Below are positions 47,701-58,205 of a stretch of DNA of 64,000 nt, piece by piece. The stretch is taken from NCBI GenBank assembly GCA_905221605.1, contig CAJNDS010002068.1, forward strand, positions 1,360,251 to 1,424,250, in the 5' to 3' direction. The position numbers and the translations under genes were made by a program. Under the pieces are notes generated by a model. That model saw nothing but the letters and a program-made list of their open reading frames with translations, had not been told where the DNA came from and did not search any database. Each line of letters opens with the position of its first letter. Position 1 is the stretch's first letter. The DNA comes from Symbiodinium natans. Taxonomy: Eukaryota; Sar; Dinophyceae; Suessiales; Symbiodiniaceae.

Positions 47701-50700
47701 CCTGAGCCTCACTCTCAGGAATCTTTCTCAGCAGGGCTTTTTTCGAGTAAACCTAGGATGTGGCAGCTTTCCTTTCCGATGGGCGAAGAGGCTGCCAAGA
47801 AGCTGTGCAAGGATCAGGCGGCATTTTTTGAGGTTACCGCTAAGCCTAAACCTAAAGGGTTTAGGGTTTAGGACAAACCCTAAACTTACGTAGCTTTTAG
47901 CATTTTACCCCTAACTCCTGAACCCTGCAAGCCCTAAACCGTACAAACCCTAATCTTCCTCAGCTTTGAAGGTTTAGGGGCCGGCCAAAGCCAGCCTTGC
48001 AAAGCCTCCTGAGAACCCAAACCTATTTTGACTTTGCCTCGCTCCTTCTGCCTCTTCATCTTGCTGTGCTGCTTGATAGGGTCGAGGCGATTAGGGTTTA
48101 GGGTTTAGGGTTTAGGGTTTAGGGTTTAGGGTTTAGGGTTTAGGGTTTAGGGCAACCAACACACCGAGCACCGAAGCCCACACCCTCCACAGGCATCCTT
48201 GAAGGCCGAGATTCAGCGCCGGTGTGGGGCGTGGCACAGCCCGATTCCAGAGACTCGGCCCCTAAACCCTAAACCCTAAACCCTAAACCCTAAACCCTAA
48301 ACCCTAAACCCTAAACCCTAAACCCTAAGTTTGGTTCCGTGCTTTGGGTTCCTTTGCATGACCCCCTTCTTGAAGAAACCCCCTAATTTCTGGTTAGGTT
48401 CCTGTTTTAAGGTTCCTTTGCTAGGTAGGACCTTGAGGTTTGCTTTTGGCCCCTTCTTGAAGAGAGTTTTTGTTACTAGAGTGGCCTCAATGATTAGAGC
48501 AGAGGCTCGGTGGTTCTTATGGTTATTATAGGGACCATAAGGGAGTAAGAACTAGGTAGGCTCTTGGGACAAGCTATATTTTTGCGTATTGGGTTTCTGT
48601 GGGTCATGCTCAGAATGTTTGTAAACCCTAAACCCTAAACCCTAAACCCTAAACCCTAAACCCTAAACCCTAAACCCTAAACCCGTTTTTTAAGGTGGTG
48701 CGATCCTACCGTAGGAGACTGGCCCCCTTCTTGAAGAAAACCTTTGTTAGGTTCCTGGTCTTGAAGAAACCCTAAACCCTGAACCCTAAACCCTGAACCC
48801 TAAGGTTCTTAGTTTAAGGTTCATACTTGGGATGTTCCCCCCTCATACTATCAGTCCTGCATAGGGATTAGAGAACCCCCCCCCCCCTTTTGAAATCCCT
48901 AGCAAGGACTGTTATAACCTTTTGTTAGGTTCCTTTTCTAGGTTCTGTTGCTTGAAGACCCCTTCTGGCTGGTTCCTTTGCCAGGTATGACCTTGGGATA
49001 CATTCTAGGTCCCCTCACTTGGGTGTCGGAGGCTGATGTTGGCTAATATGTTTCAAAGGGTTTTAGGGTTTAGGTTTAGGGTTTAGGGTTTAGGGTTTAG
49101 GGTTTAGGGTTTAGGGTTTAGGGTTTAGGGTTTAGGGTTTAGGGTTTAGGGTTTAGGGTTTAAGCATATGTTGGTTTTAGGCTTCTGTTTGGTTCTACCA
49201 GGGGTCTTAGAATCCGGCATCCTAAGCGGCCCACTGCGACAGACCCTGAACAAACCTAAGCCCCAAGCCCCGAACAGCCCCCGTAAACCCTGAAGCCTAA
49301 ACTGCCCCCTAAACCCCAGACCCTGGGCCACCCCGAATCCCTAAACCCTAAACCCCCTAAACCCCCTAAACCCCCTAAACCCCCTAAACCCCCTAAACCC
49401 CCTAAACCCCCTAAACCCCCTAAACCCCCTAAACCTTGAACCCTAAACCCTAAATCCTAACCACTGAGGAGATGCTTCGCGAGACGCCTTTGGACTCCTT
49501 CTCCGGCTACCCAGTTTATGATAGGGACTCACGGCCTTGCAAGCAGCTTCGAGTTCAGGGTTTAGGGCTTAGGGTTTAGGGTTTGGGGTTTGGGGTTTAG
49601 GGTTGAGGGTTTAGGGTTTAGGGCCGTTTAGGGTTCAGAGTTTAGGGTTTAGGGTGCTTGGAGGATATAGAATTTGGCGTGGACATCCGTCTTAAACCCT
49701 GGATGATAGGGTTCCTTTGGAACCCTATAGCATCCCCGAGCCCCCAAACCTTCAACCCTGTGGCCTAAACCCTAAGGTTTCAGGTTTAGGGTTTCGGGTT
49801 CAGGGTTTAAGATTTAGTGTTTTTATGCGGGAGCCCATCATCCCCCAAACCCTGTTCCTTCAATCAGGAATACGGGTTCCATAGCCGCAAACCCTCAAAC
49901 CTTCAGGCCATTTGAAAGCCTTGAGCCCGTATGTCCTCATCCCCTGAGTCTGAATAGCTCGTTAAGGAGTGCCCTAAACCCTAACTCCCCTAACTCCCCT
50001 AAACCCCCCTAACCTCCCTAAACCCCCGAAACCCCCTAAACCCGAACCCCGCAGCCCCAAACCCTAAACCTGAAATACACCCCAAAACCCCTCGACCATA
50101 TAAATCTCGATAAGGCTAGGGTTTGGGTTTACGGTTTACGGTTTACGGTTTACGGTTTACGGTTTACGGTTCACGGTTCACGGTTTACGGTTTACGGTTT
50201 ACCGTTCACGGTCTTCGGTGTGAGGTTTGAGGTTTACGTTTTGGGTTTAGGGTTTTGGGTTTGGGGTTTGGGGTTTATGGTTTGTGGTGCTCAACCCTAA
50301 ACCATAAACCCTAAAACCCTTAACTAGGGTTTAGGGCCCTACACGCCCAATCGTTTCTACATATCCTGTAGCTAGGTAGGCCCTGGGGATATTCTCCTGT
50401 TTTCCCTTCTTGGTTTAAGCAGATCATATTTAGAGTTTCATGAGATGGGTTTAGGGACCATCCTAAACCCTAAACCTTAAATAAACCCTAAACCAACCCG
50501 AAACCCCAAACCGCAAACCCTAAACCCTCAACCCTAAACCTCTCTTTCTATATATGTATTTACACCTTAATGACCCAGTGGGCGGCACATTTTGCCTAAT
50601 TCGTGGCCATTTGCCGGGTTCGTGGGCATTTTTGCCTGCTTCGTGGGCTTGTTTGCCTGGTTCTGGGCATTTTTGCCGTCTTCGTGGGCATTTTTGCCTG

Positions 50701-53700
50701 GTTCGTGGGCATTTGTGCCTGCTGGGCATTTGCCTGCTTCGTGCCCCCCCCGCCCCTGGTTCGAGTCATGACTACTCCACAGCCTGGGACATGCAGTCTG
50801 GAAACAAGAAAGAAACACATCGCTTGTCAATGCCGCGCTTTCTCGAAAGGAACGGTATTGGTGGAAAAGGGAATCTCAAACGAAGAGCCAGAACGGAAGC
50901 ATGTTGAAACGGATATCGGGAACGGAAAAATGAAAAACAAAAGCAGATATCCCACATGCTTGTGTTTTCCACATCGGTCTTTATAACATAAAGATAAGAT
51001 TGCACAAAGCAGCGTGATGGACAGTTCCAATCCATTCCCGTGCAAAGTTGGGGCTCAAGCCTCGTCGGACTTTCGGAACCGCCGTTGCCATGACCTTTTG
51101 TCTGGGCCCTGGCGTACAGCAAGACTGGAATTGGTTTTGGCCCTGTTCCACCTTTGACAGCTGAGTCAGTTGAGGCATCGAAGTTAACACTGCGTTGGCA
51201 GCATGCCGGGGTGCCCTCGTGCATCCTCCAGAGGTCGCGATTTGAGGGATTAGGTGTTATTAATTTTTGCCGCTGTTCATGCTGCAGGCGGAAGGCACCA
51301 TCACTCTTCGCTCATGCTGGCCAGAACTTGGATCAGTTGCCTTCCTTTTGAATGTTGATGAATGCAAGTTTCTACGGTGTAGGGTCGCGCCCTACGAACT
51401 GCTCGGCGCCACATCCTCAGATCAGCAAGCCATGTCTTGTAGTTCATGTGCGGACGTGGGAATGGAAGGGAGCAAACCTCAGCCGAGAAGCCACGGAAGG
51501 GCATGGAAGCTTCGCAGAAGGATCTGCGCCGCAGGATCCGCCAAGAAAACCTTGGAAAGTCGAGCGGTTTTCATTCGCGGGGGGACAGTCAGGCCTCCCA
51601 GAATTATTTTCAGAGTGCAGATTCATAGCCTCGAGAGATCTATGTCAGGAAACAGGTTGGGCGTGCCTTCAATGTAGGGGGTGGTTGCGCCGGTTGTGAC
51701 GGTGTGGTGTGGGATAATAGCAAAAAGCCATCTACATTCAAGCTGGATTTCAGGGTTTATGGTTCAGGTGTTAAAAGGCATTGGGTGTAGAGTCAGTCCG
51801 GGAGTTGGGCCCTAGGAGCCCTGGGAGGCTGAGAGGTGCAGGTTGAATATGCAGAGGTCAGATTTGAAGGGTGACTTGAGCTGTCGGTGGGTTGCAGGAT
51901 CTCGGTCGCTCTGATCGCCACGAACCAAATCCATCCCCCGCAAAAACACCCGACACATTAGTAAGAAGTCCCCGCCCGCCTGCGTTAATGTAGTTCTGAC
52001 ACGCAACTTGCGGAGATGAGACTTCAATACCAACTGGGTGAAGACATGCATATGCATTCCGCATCCCCAAAAAGCCACACAGCCATGAGAGGACGGCGCG
52101 TAGGCATGCCGTTGGACATCTAAACCCTCCACCCTCAAACTCCTGTCTTCAACCACCCAAGCTTTCAAACTTGCAAGCTCCTAAAGTCTTGCGCTCTGAA
52201 CTTCGAAATCCCGCCCCCCCCTCCCCTCCCGCCCCCCCTCCCGCCCCCCCCCTCCCCCCCCCCCCCCGCCCCCCCCCCCCCCTCCCCCCCCCCCCCTCCC
52301 CCCCCCTCCCCCCCCCCTCCCCCCCCCCCTCCCCCCCCCCTCCCCCCCCCCCCCCATTACTCGGAGCATTTCGTTCCAAAAAAAACACGGCCACCGGGGA
52401 ACTTTCAGTCTTTCAGTCGAGGCATAGGGTTGAGGGCGCCTAGGTTTAAGGCCCTGGGGTTTGGGGCATAGAGTTTCTTTTAACACTCAGCTGGACACTT
52501 TCGTGGCTTGCCGCACAGGGGCTCCTAAACCCGACAGTTTAGGGTTCTAGCGCATAGGGTTGAGGGCAGTAAGGGTTAGGGCTTGGGTATAGGAGCTGTT
52601 GTGGGCCTTAGATTTCGGGTTTTGGGTTCACTGGACGTTGAGCTTTAAGCCTACTGGGAATGTATTGAGTGAACTTTATATTTTCTCAATGTTCATGGGT
52701 TTCTTGGGTGGTTGGTATTTTTCCAACGCTTGACAAGCTGCTTGACTAGTGAATGCTTGGACTGAGATGCTGAACCCTAAACCCCAAACCCTATATGAAC
52801 CCTGACTAAACCCCGGGCCCTATAAACCCTAAACCCTGAACCCATAAACCCTGTGAAGCCCAGGACCTCCTCGAGCCGGGCGCGCTGCGCAACTCCGAAG
52901 ACCGGCTCCGGCGCGTGACTGAAGTGTGGTTTAAAAGGTTTTAGGGTTTCGGGTTTTGGGTTTATAGGGTTTATAAGGTTTAGAGGGGTTTAGGGTTTAG
53001 GGGATGAGGGTTTAATTAGGGATTTAGGGTTTCGGTTCAGGGTTTAGGGGTTCAGGCTTCAGGGTTTAGGGTTTGGGCTTAAGGTTTAGGTGTTTGGGGT
53101 TTAGGGGTTTAGGGGTTTTGGGGTTTTGGGGTTTAGGGGTTTAGGGGTTTATTAGGGGTTTATTAGGGGTTTAGGGGTTTAGGGGTTTAGGGGTTTAGGG
53201 GTTTAGGGGTTTAGGGGTTTAGGGGTTTAGGGGTTTAGGGGTTTAGGGGTTTAGGGTTTATTGGGTTTAGGGGTTTAGGGGTTTAGGGTTTAAGGTTTAG
53301 GGTTTAGGGGTTAGGGTTCACTTAGTGGTTTCGGGTGGGAGGTTTGTGGGCTTAGGGGTGCAGATGCGATTGAAGGTTCGATTTTTGGGGTTCCCGATCC
53401 CTTATTTGGTAGGAAGAATCAAGCTTTGCCTGGTTCGTTCCCTGGTTTTTGGAGAAGTAAGGTGACGCTCATCGGGGACGCCGCCCACCCCATGACGCCC
53501 TTCAAGGCCGCGTAGCTTAGGGGTTAGGGCCTAGGGTATAGGGCGTTTCGGGATTTAAGGTTTTGGGGTTTGGTCGCGTTAAGGAATCTCGGGCTTGCGG
53601 ATTTTGGGAGTTTTTTTGTGGTTGAAATCGGAACCCCTCCACCCCTTTCCCCTGTCCCCAAACCCTAAACCCGATTTTACTTCCTGAACCAAACCGGTTT

Positions 53701-56090
53701 TAGGGCCCTCAGGGTTTCTAGTTTTTTAGGGTTGTTAGGGTGTCCAGGGCTCAGGATTCAGGGCAACCCTACACCCTAAAACCTAGTAGGCCCTATAGTA
53801 CTTGAAGTTACGCAGCTTTGGCGGGGGCCCAAGCCCGATGCTCTAAACTTCAAGGGGTCCACACCAGGGTTGGTCGTGCTATAGGTTAGGGTTTAGGGTT
53901 TAGGGTTTAGGGTCTAGGGTTTAGGGTCTAGGGTTTAGGGTTTAGGGTTTAGGGTTTAGGGTTTAGGGTTTAGGGTTTAGGGTTTAGGGTTTAGGGTTAG
54001 GGTTTAGGGTCAAGCCCTGCATTCCCTACGAAACTCCTTAAAAAAGGTGCGGTGGGGTCCGCGGTAGGAAGCCTGGAGCTCCAAAACCCTTGACCCAGAA
54101 GCCCTAAACGCAGAAACCCCAAACCCATACATCAAACTCCAAAGCCCGGAAACCCCAAAATCCTAAACCCTAAAGCCCAGAAACCCCAAATCCTATACCG
54201 CCCAGAAGCCCTAAATCCTAAAGCCCAGAAACCCTAAGTTCCTAAACCCCAGACCCTAATGCCCAGAGACCCTAAAATCCTAAACCCCCAAACCCTAAAA
54301 CCCAGAAACCCCCAAACCCTAAACCCGAAACCCTCCTAAACCCCGAAACCCTAAACCCTGAACCCTGAACCCTAAACCGTTTGCCTAAACCCGAAACCCT
54401 AAACCCTAAACCCTAAAGCCCAAACCCCAAACCCTAAACCCTAAACCCTAAACCCAACCCTCTGAAACCGCTTTGGCAGGCGCAGGGGGCCAACCAAGCC
54501 TTGAGCGACGCGGTCCTCTTCGCGGAGGTGCTCACTGAGAGCGTCAACAAGCCCCTCAGCTGTTTAGGGTTTAGGGTTTAGGGTTTAGGGTTTAGGGTTT
54601 AGGGCCTCAGCTTGAGAACTTTGTGGATCTTTGGGGGGTTTCGGAGTTGAGGGTTTAGGGTTTGCAGTGTTCCTGCTCGTTCCCTTAAACCCTAAACTAA
54701 ACCCTAAACCCTAGACCTTGAACCTGCTGTCCAAGGCACGGGGAGGCGGGCCTGGTAGAGGCCCTGCCCCTCTTCGAGGGGAAGATGCTGGCGCGATCGG
54801 CTCGGATGGTGGTCGGGTCGCGCGAGAACCTTTGGCTGCAAGTTTAGGGTGTAGGGTTTAGGGTTTAGGGTTTAGGGTTTAGGGTTTAGCCCCAAACCCC
54901 GAAGTCCTTAGTGCACGACCCCAAGCCTTGAACCTGAACCCTAAACCCTAAACCCCGACACGGGCCCCCTTCTGAGAGCCCGAGGAAGGCACGGGAGATG
55001 CACAGCAAGCTGGCCTTGCAGCCCGCACGGAAAGTCCAGCGCGAGACGGGCCTGGATCCGCAGCTCCGGCGGGTTTAGGGTTTAGGGTTCAGGGTTTAGG
55101 GTTTAGGGTTTAGGGTTTAGGGGTTAGGGACTCCAATACCCCTTAATTAAGCTACAGGGTTTGGGGTTTAGGGTTAATTAGGGTTTAGGGATATGGGATA
55201 TTTCTAACAATGTACTAGAGGTTCCTTATGTAGTTTGGGCTCCGACGATTGAGGGGTTTAGGGATTGACGGATTTAGGGTTTTTAGGGTTGGGGTTTAGG
55301 GGTTCACGGTTTGAGGGTTCAGGGTTTAAGGGTTCAGCGTTTGCAGTTTCGGGTTCTAGGGCTTAGGCAAGTGGATCGTGCCATAACGGCTCCTACTAAT
55401 CCTAAACCGTAAGCCCTACTTCCCGGGACTCTGGATAACGGTGCTTAGAAGCCCACGGGTATGTTGGAGCAGCGAGGTAAAGACGTGCACAGGTTTAGGG
55501 TTTGAGAACCCTAAACCCTGAACCCTTGAAGCTGTGAACCCATCAGCCCTTGAGCCCTCAAACCCCCAAGTCCTCAGAACCTCAACCCCTTAAATGTAGG
55601 GCCTCGGCTATTCATTCGTGACGTACACACACACACACAGAGACACAGACACTCGAAACGAGCTGCGGTTTAGAGTTTGGGGTTTTGTGTTTAGGGCTTA
55701 GGGCTTAGGGCGAAGGGTTTGGGATGCCCTCTAACCAAAGTTGCTGAAGGGTTTAGGGCTTAGGAACCACCAATAAGAGCCAAACCCACAGAGCCCCTCA
55801 ACTTAACAATAGACCTTAAACTACATGGGGATCCTTTGAGCGGTCTTCCGCAATCAAGGAGGAATTGTCCAAACCCCCCTCCTAAAGCTCTCAACTCTCA
55901 ACCCTAAAGCCGAAACCCTAAATCTTAAACCCTAAACCCTAAACCCTAAGCCCTAAACCCTAAGCCCCCAACCCGAAGCCTTCTCGTTAAGGCAGAAGGC
56001 GATCCGCCTCCTGCGCGAGAAGGGCATTGGGGCCCAGTGTGGCTTGGGAGCAACATGAACCCTAGGACCCTAAACCCTAAATCCCAAACC

Positions 56091-56127
<37 letters not shown>

Positions 56128-57310
56128 AATTCATTTGGCACCCCTAAACCCTAAACCCTAAACCCCTGAACCCCTGAACCCTGAACCCTGAACCCTGAAA
56201 CCTGAACCCTGAACCCTGAACCCACCCCCTTCCCCGGAGCACAAGGCGGCGCGGACCCTCGGGGGCTGGATGCCCTGGTCGCGGAAGCCATCGCACAGCC
56301 CGGGGCGCCCCAGGTCCTCCTTGGGTTTAGGAGTAGGGTTTGGGGTTTAGGGTGTAGGGTTTAGGGTCCTTGGGTTCCACGCCAGGGTTGCAATTTTTAT
56401 GTTGCTGAGTTTTTTGCTGTGCCTGTTTCGTATGCATGGTTTGTGGACTTTAGGGTTTGGGCGTCTTAGGGGTTTGCAGTAGGGTGCTTGGGGTGTAGGG
56501 TTAAGGTAAGCCTGGACCTTAAGCTCCAACCCTAAGCCCCAAAACCTGAAAGCCCAAGCCCCTACCAACGCCAAGTCTCAGCCCATAGATCCCAATAACT
56601 CTTCTTAGTAGATACGGCTTAATTCGTACTGGATGATCCCTACAAACTTTCATGTCTATTCCTTCATTATGAGTTGGGCCTAAACTATACTGTAGCCCTC
56701 ACTGGAGTCCCTTGGACTTAGTAAGTCTATATAGTAACCCCTAGAACCCTAAAACCCAACTTATTAGCCCGTACTAAGTCGAACGGCCTCCCAAGTAAGC
56801 CCAAGCTTTAAGCCCGCAAGCAGAAACCCGAAACTAGGCCCTAACCCTCATCCCTGACCCAACAACCCTAAGCCCGAAACCAAACACCCCAAAAACCCTC
56901 TCAGCCCTGTACCCTAAACCTCGCCTGGGACTCTATTTACCTACGGTTTAGTAGTAGCTACCACTTAATTAGCAGGCATTACCCATAAAACTGTAGGTAA
57001 AGAGGGTCGCAGGTAGCCCTATACCCTAAACCCTAAATTTGGGAGGTGCCCCCTTATCCTAAGGGTCCTCAATAGAGACTATAGTACCCCCCCCCCCCTC
57101 CCATTAAAATCCTTGTTAAGGACTCTTACTATATAGGAGGAACATCCCAACCTACACCTTAAACCAGCAAAACTCTCTGGGAGCCTCCCATAGGCGGACG
57201 CATCGACGCCATCAGCAGCAAGGCGCGGCCGCAAGCGCGCGCGGGCTGTGCCAGTGGAGGAAGGTGAAGCGCAGGACACTTGGAGGGGGCCGCGGGTCGA
57301 GGGCTTATAG
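44775..57310 (+). CDS. Fusion of helical WAFAK-repeat domain and FAD-dependent monooxygenase, about 16 exons
   Basis: Exons: 44775-45355, 45458-45911, 46034-46309, 46416-47161, 47270-47408, 47515-47630, 47757-47820, 48193-48249, 49469-49552, 53462-53506, 54480-54550, 54736-54834, 54985-55072, 55996-56047, about 56237-56324, 57194-57310. Total about 1,025 residues. The N-terminus is basic (GKGGRKGKRPGK). Residues about 108-505 hold ten or eleven 35-38-residue repeats with core LANTAWAFAKAGHxD, like the OPR/heptatricopeptide repeats of organelle RNA-binding proteins. Residues about 541 on are a class A flavin monooxygenase: GxGxxG as VVVGGGIGGAAVAVAL with E ending strand 2, the DG motif LLVGSDGIFSTVRRQL, and the GD motif TLIGDAAHPMTPF then QGANQALSDA. 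The 46416-47161 exon carries the last repeats and the FAD motif in one uninterrupted frame, so the fusion is seen directly. First exons are secure; those after 54550 and the C-terminus (RRGRKRARAVPVEEGE) are less so. Substrate unknown. Confidence 0.85.
45360..45457. mobile_element. Introner, family E, fusion-gene intron 1, GTGG duplication
   Basis: CTAGGTAGGCC to GGCCAACCTAG, flanked by GTGG (45356-45359 and 45458-45461). 98 bp. GT-AG splicing restores NTTWAFATAGH, exactly the repeat consensus, which fixes the boundaries. Confidence 0.95.
45916..46033. mobile_element. Introner, family D, fusion-gene intron 2, GCCA duplication
   Basis: CTTGGCAGCCCAGTGGTACC to TTACTGTGCTACCAAG, flanked by GCCA (45912-45915 and 46034-46037). 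The donor is GC. Splicing restores QDLANTAWAFAKA. Confidence 0.95.
46314..46415. mobile_element. Introner, fusion-gene intron 3, GTCT duplication
   Basis: Starts CTTCGTAGTAGAGTAGGTAA and ends GTACTGGACAAGTAAG, with inner inverted GGTAACCTTTAA / CCAAAGGTTACC. Flanked by GTCT (46310-46313 and 46416-46419). GT-AG splicing joins KLD to VSLFSALARS. Confidence 0.92.
47166..47269. mobile_element. Introner, family F, fusion-gene intron 4, GAAT duplication
   Basis: CTATATCCCCCTTTGGAATT to TTCTAAGGGGAGTATAG, flanked by GAAT (47162-47165 and 47270-47273). The donor is GA. Splicing gives KSKKNGVRIALTDGT. Confidence 0.95.
47413..47514. mobile_element. Introner, family F, fusion-gene intron 5, GTTC duplication
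   Basis: CTGTAGACCCCTTAGGAATT to TTCTAAGGGCGAGTATAG, flanked by GTTC (47409-47412 and 47515-47518). It lies only 139 bp from the previous family F intron. GT-AG. Confidence 0.95.
47635..47756. mobile_element. Introner, fusion-gene intron 6, GATG duplication, telomeric core
   Basis: CTAGGTGGGACTTACATGAT to TTTTCGAGTAAACCTAG, flanked by GATG (47631-47634 and 47757-47760). Donor GA. The interior has CCCTAAAC and CCCGAAA variants. Confidence 0.92.
47821..48192. other. Fusion-gene intron 7, GCAT direct repeat, telomeric blocks
   Basis: GCAT at both edges (47821-47824 and 48193-48196). GC donor, CACAG acceptor. About eight TTTAGGG units at 48092-48150. The ends are not a recognised introner family, so any element has decayed or been rebuilt by telomeric repeats. 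Confidence 0.8.
48826..48919. mobile_element. Introner-like fragment, family B
   Basis: CTTGGGATGTTCCCCCCTCA with ATCAGTCCTGCATAGGGATT, ending near AGGACTGTTATAACC. The right terminal CATCCCAAG is missing. Confidence 0.6.
49336..49435. repeat. CCCCCTAAA nonamer array
   Basis: About eleven uniform CCCCCTAAA units, a local variant of the telomeric unit. Confidence 0.95.
50372..50464. mobile_element. Introner-like fragment, family E
   Basis: CTAGGTAGGCCCTGGGGATA with GCAGATCATATTTAGAG. The right end ACCATCCTA merges into CCCTAAA repeats. Confidence 0.65.
50595..50745. repeat. 21-bp tandem repeat
   Basis: Seven imperfect copies of GGTTCGTGGGCATTTTTGCCT. The Asn/Lys/Pro-rich minus-strand frames here derive from the repeat. 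Confidence 0.85.
51267..51677 (+). CDS. Possible ORF within the 3.9-kb intron
   Basis: A 136-codon frame reads AEGTITLRSCWPELGSVAFL, then LNVDECKFLRCRVAPYELLG, ending GNRLGVPSM and TAG. A 150-codon minus-strand frame overlaps the upstream part (50772-51224). The region lacks telomeric repeats. It may be a captured fragment, an unrecognised exon or a chance frame. No domain recognised. Confidence 0.3.
   Translation: MPLFMLQAEGTITLRSCWPELGSVAFLLNVDECKFLRCRVAPYELLGATSSDQQAMSCSSCADVGMEGSKPQPRSHGRAWKLRRRICAAGSAKKTLESRAVFIRGGTVRPPRIIFRVQIHSLERSMSGNRLGVPSM
52213..52356. repeat. Poly-C tract with T interruptions
   Basis: About 140 bases of C runs separated by T. Pro- and Gly-rich frames on both strands are artefacts. 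Confidence 0.97.
53100..53290. repeat. TTTAGGGG octamer array
   Basis: About 20 TTTAGGGG units, locally homogeneous, with two AT-containing variants. Confidence 0.95.
53380..53461. mobile_element. Introner right half, family J
   Basis: CCTTATTTGGTAGGAAGAAT through CCTGGTTTTTGGAGAAGTAAG, matching the light-harvesting intron 3 element. Its left end lies up to 3.8 kb away or is lost, so the original small introner appears to have been expanded by other insertions. Confidence 0.7.
57039..57150. mobile_element. Introner-like element, family B
   Basis: TTGGGAGGTGCCCCCTTATC to TATAGGAGGAACATCCCAA, with an internal C tract. Confidence 0.75.
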
Positions 57311-57554
57311 AGGGTTTAGGGTTTAGGGTCCAGCGTTAGGGTTTGCAGGGTTTAGGGTCCAGCGTTAGGGTTTGTAGGGTTTAGGGCCTAGGGCTTAGGG
57401 TTTTAGGGGTCTGAGGGTAGCTGAACCGGGTAAGCAACAACCCAGGCTTCAGCAAGCCCAGTACCATACCTTATAGAGAAGAAGAGGGTGGGGGCGAGGT
57501 GGGGGCAGCACACCACACCCCTAAAACCTGAACCCTAAACCCCTAAACCCCAGA

Positions 57555-57862
57555 ACCCCTAATAACCCCTAAACCCCAAACCCCTAAACCCATAAACCCC
57601 TAAACCCCTAAACCCCTAAACCCCTAAACCCCTAGACCCCTAGACCCCTAGACCCCTAAACCCCTAGACCCCCTAAACCCCTAAACCCCTAAACCCCTAA
57701 ACCCCTAAACCCCTAAACCCCTAAACCCTAAACCCCTAAACCCCTAAACCCCTAAACCCCTAAACCCCTAAACCCCTAAACCCCTAAACCCCTAAACCCC
57801 TAAACCCCTAAACCCCTAAACCCCTAAACCCCTAAACCCCTAAACCCCTAAACCCCTAAACC
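57555..57862. repeat. CCCCTAAA octamer array
   Basis: About 37 copies, nearly uniform, with a few CCCCTAGA units. The complement of the octamer array inside the fusion-gene intron at 53100. Confidence 0.95.
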
Positions 57863-58116
57863 TGAACCCTACACCTCACCCCCTGAACCCCAAAAAAAAA
57901 CAAAAACAAATCCGAAAAGCCCAAAAAAACCTAAACCCATGAACTCCCATCCCAAGATCAGACCCTACATCCTAAAGCCCTAAACCCTAAACCCTAAGAA
58001 AAACTCCCAAAAACCTTAAGCCTGAACCTTAGATCCCTAAACCCTAAACCCTAAGAAAACCCCAAAACCCTAAAAAGCCCTTAAACCCATTAAATCCCAT
58101 CCCAAGATCAGACCAG

Positions 58117-58205
58117 GAGTCGCCAAAGTTACCCAGGGTTGAGCCCCAGCCTGCGCCCCCGCTAGCGCGGGAGCCACTCTGGGGGCACCTGTGGCTGTAA
58201 ACCCT
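58117..58205 (+). CDS. Exon of an unidentified gene ending at 59421
   Basis: It follows ACCAG and reads ESPKLPRVEPQPAPPLAREP then LWGHLWL and TAA. Proline-rich linker-like sequence. Confidence 0.45.

Larger units (their letters stand above)
48250..49468. other. Fusion-gene intron 8, 1.2 kb, mixed repeats
   Basis: Runs from GAGACT to TGAG, with GAG repeated at the next exon start. Holds telomeric arrays, a family B fragment (48826-48919), related GGTTCCTTTGCTAGGTA motifs repeated four times between 48345 and 49000, and a CCCCCTAAA nonamer array (49336-49435). No gene seen in it. Confidence 0.65.
49553..53461. other. Fusion-gene intron 9, 3.9 kb
   Basis: Starts GTTCAGGGTTTAGGG, a telomeric variant giving the GT, and ends with the family J right end TTTTTGGAGAAGTAAG. 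Splicing joins YDRDSRPCKQLR to VTLIGDAAHP, the expected spacing for this enzyme family. It contains variant telomeric arrays (GGTTTAC at 50117-50200, TTTAGGGG at 53100-53290), a family E fragment at 50372, a tandem repeat at 50600-50745, a unique region at 50760-52190 and a poly-C tract at 52213-52356. Confidence 0.7.

Noticed and set aside
57079-57279. 66-codon minus-strand frame
   Set aside because: Overlaps the likely last exon of the fusion gene and begins in a family B introner.
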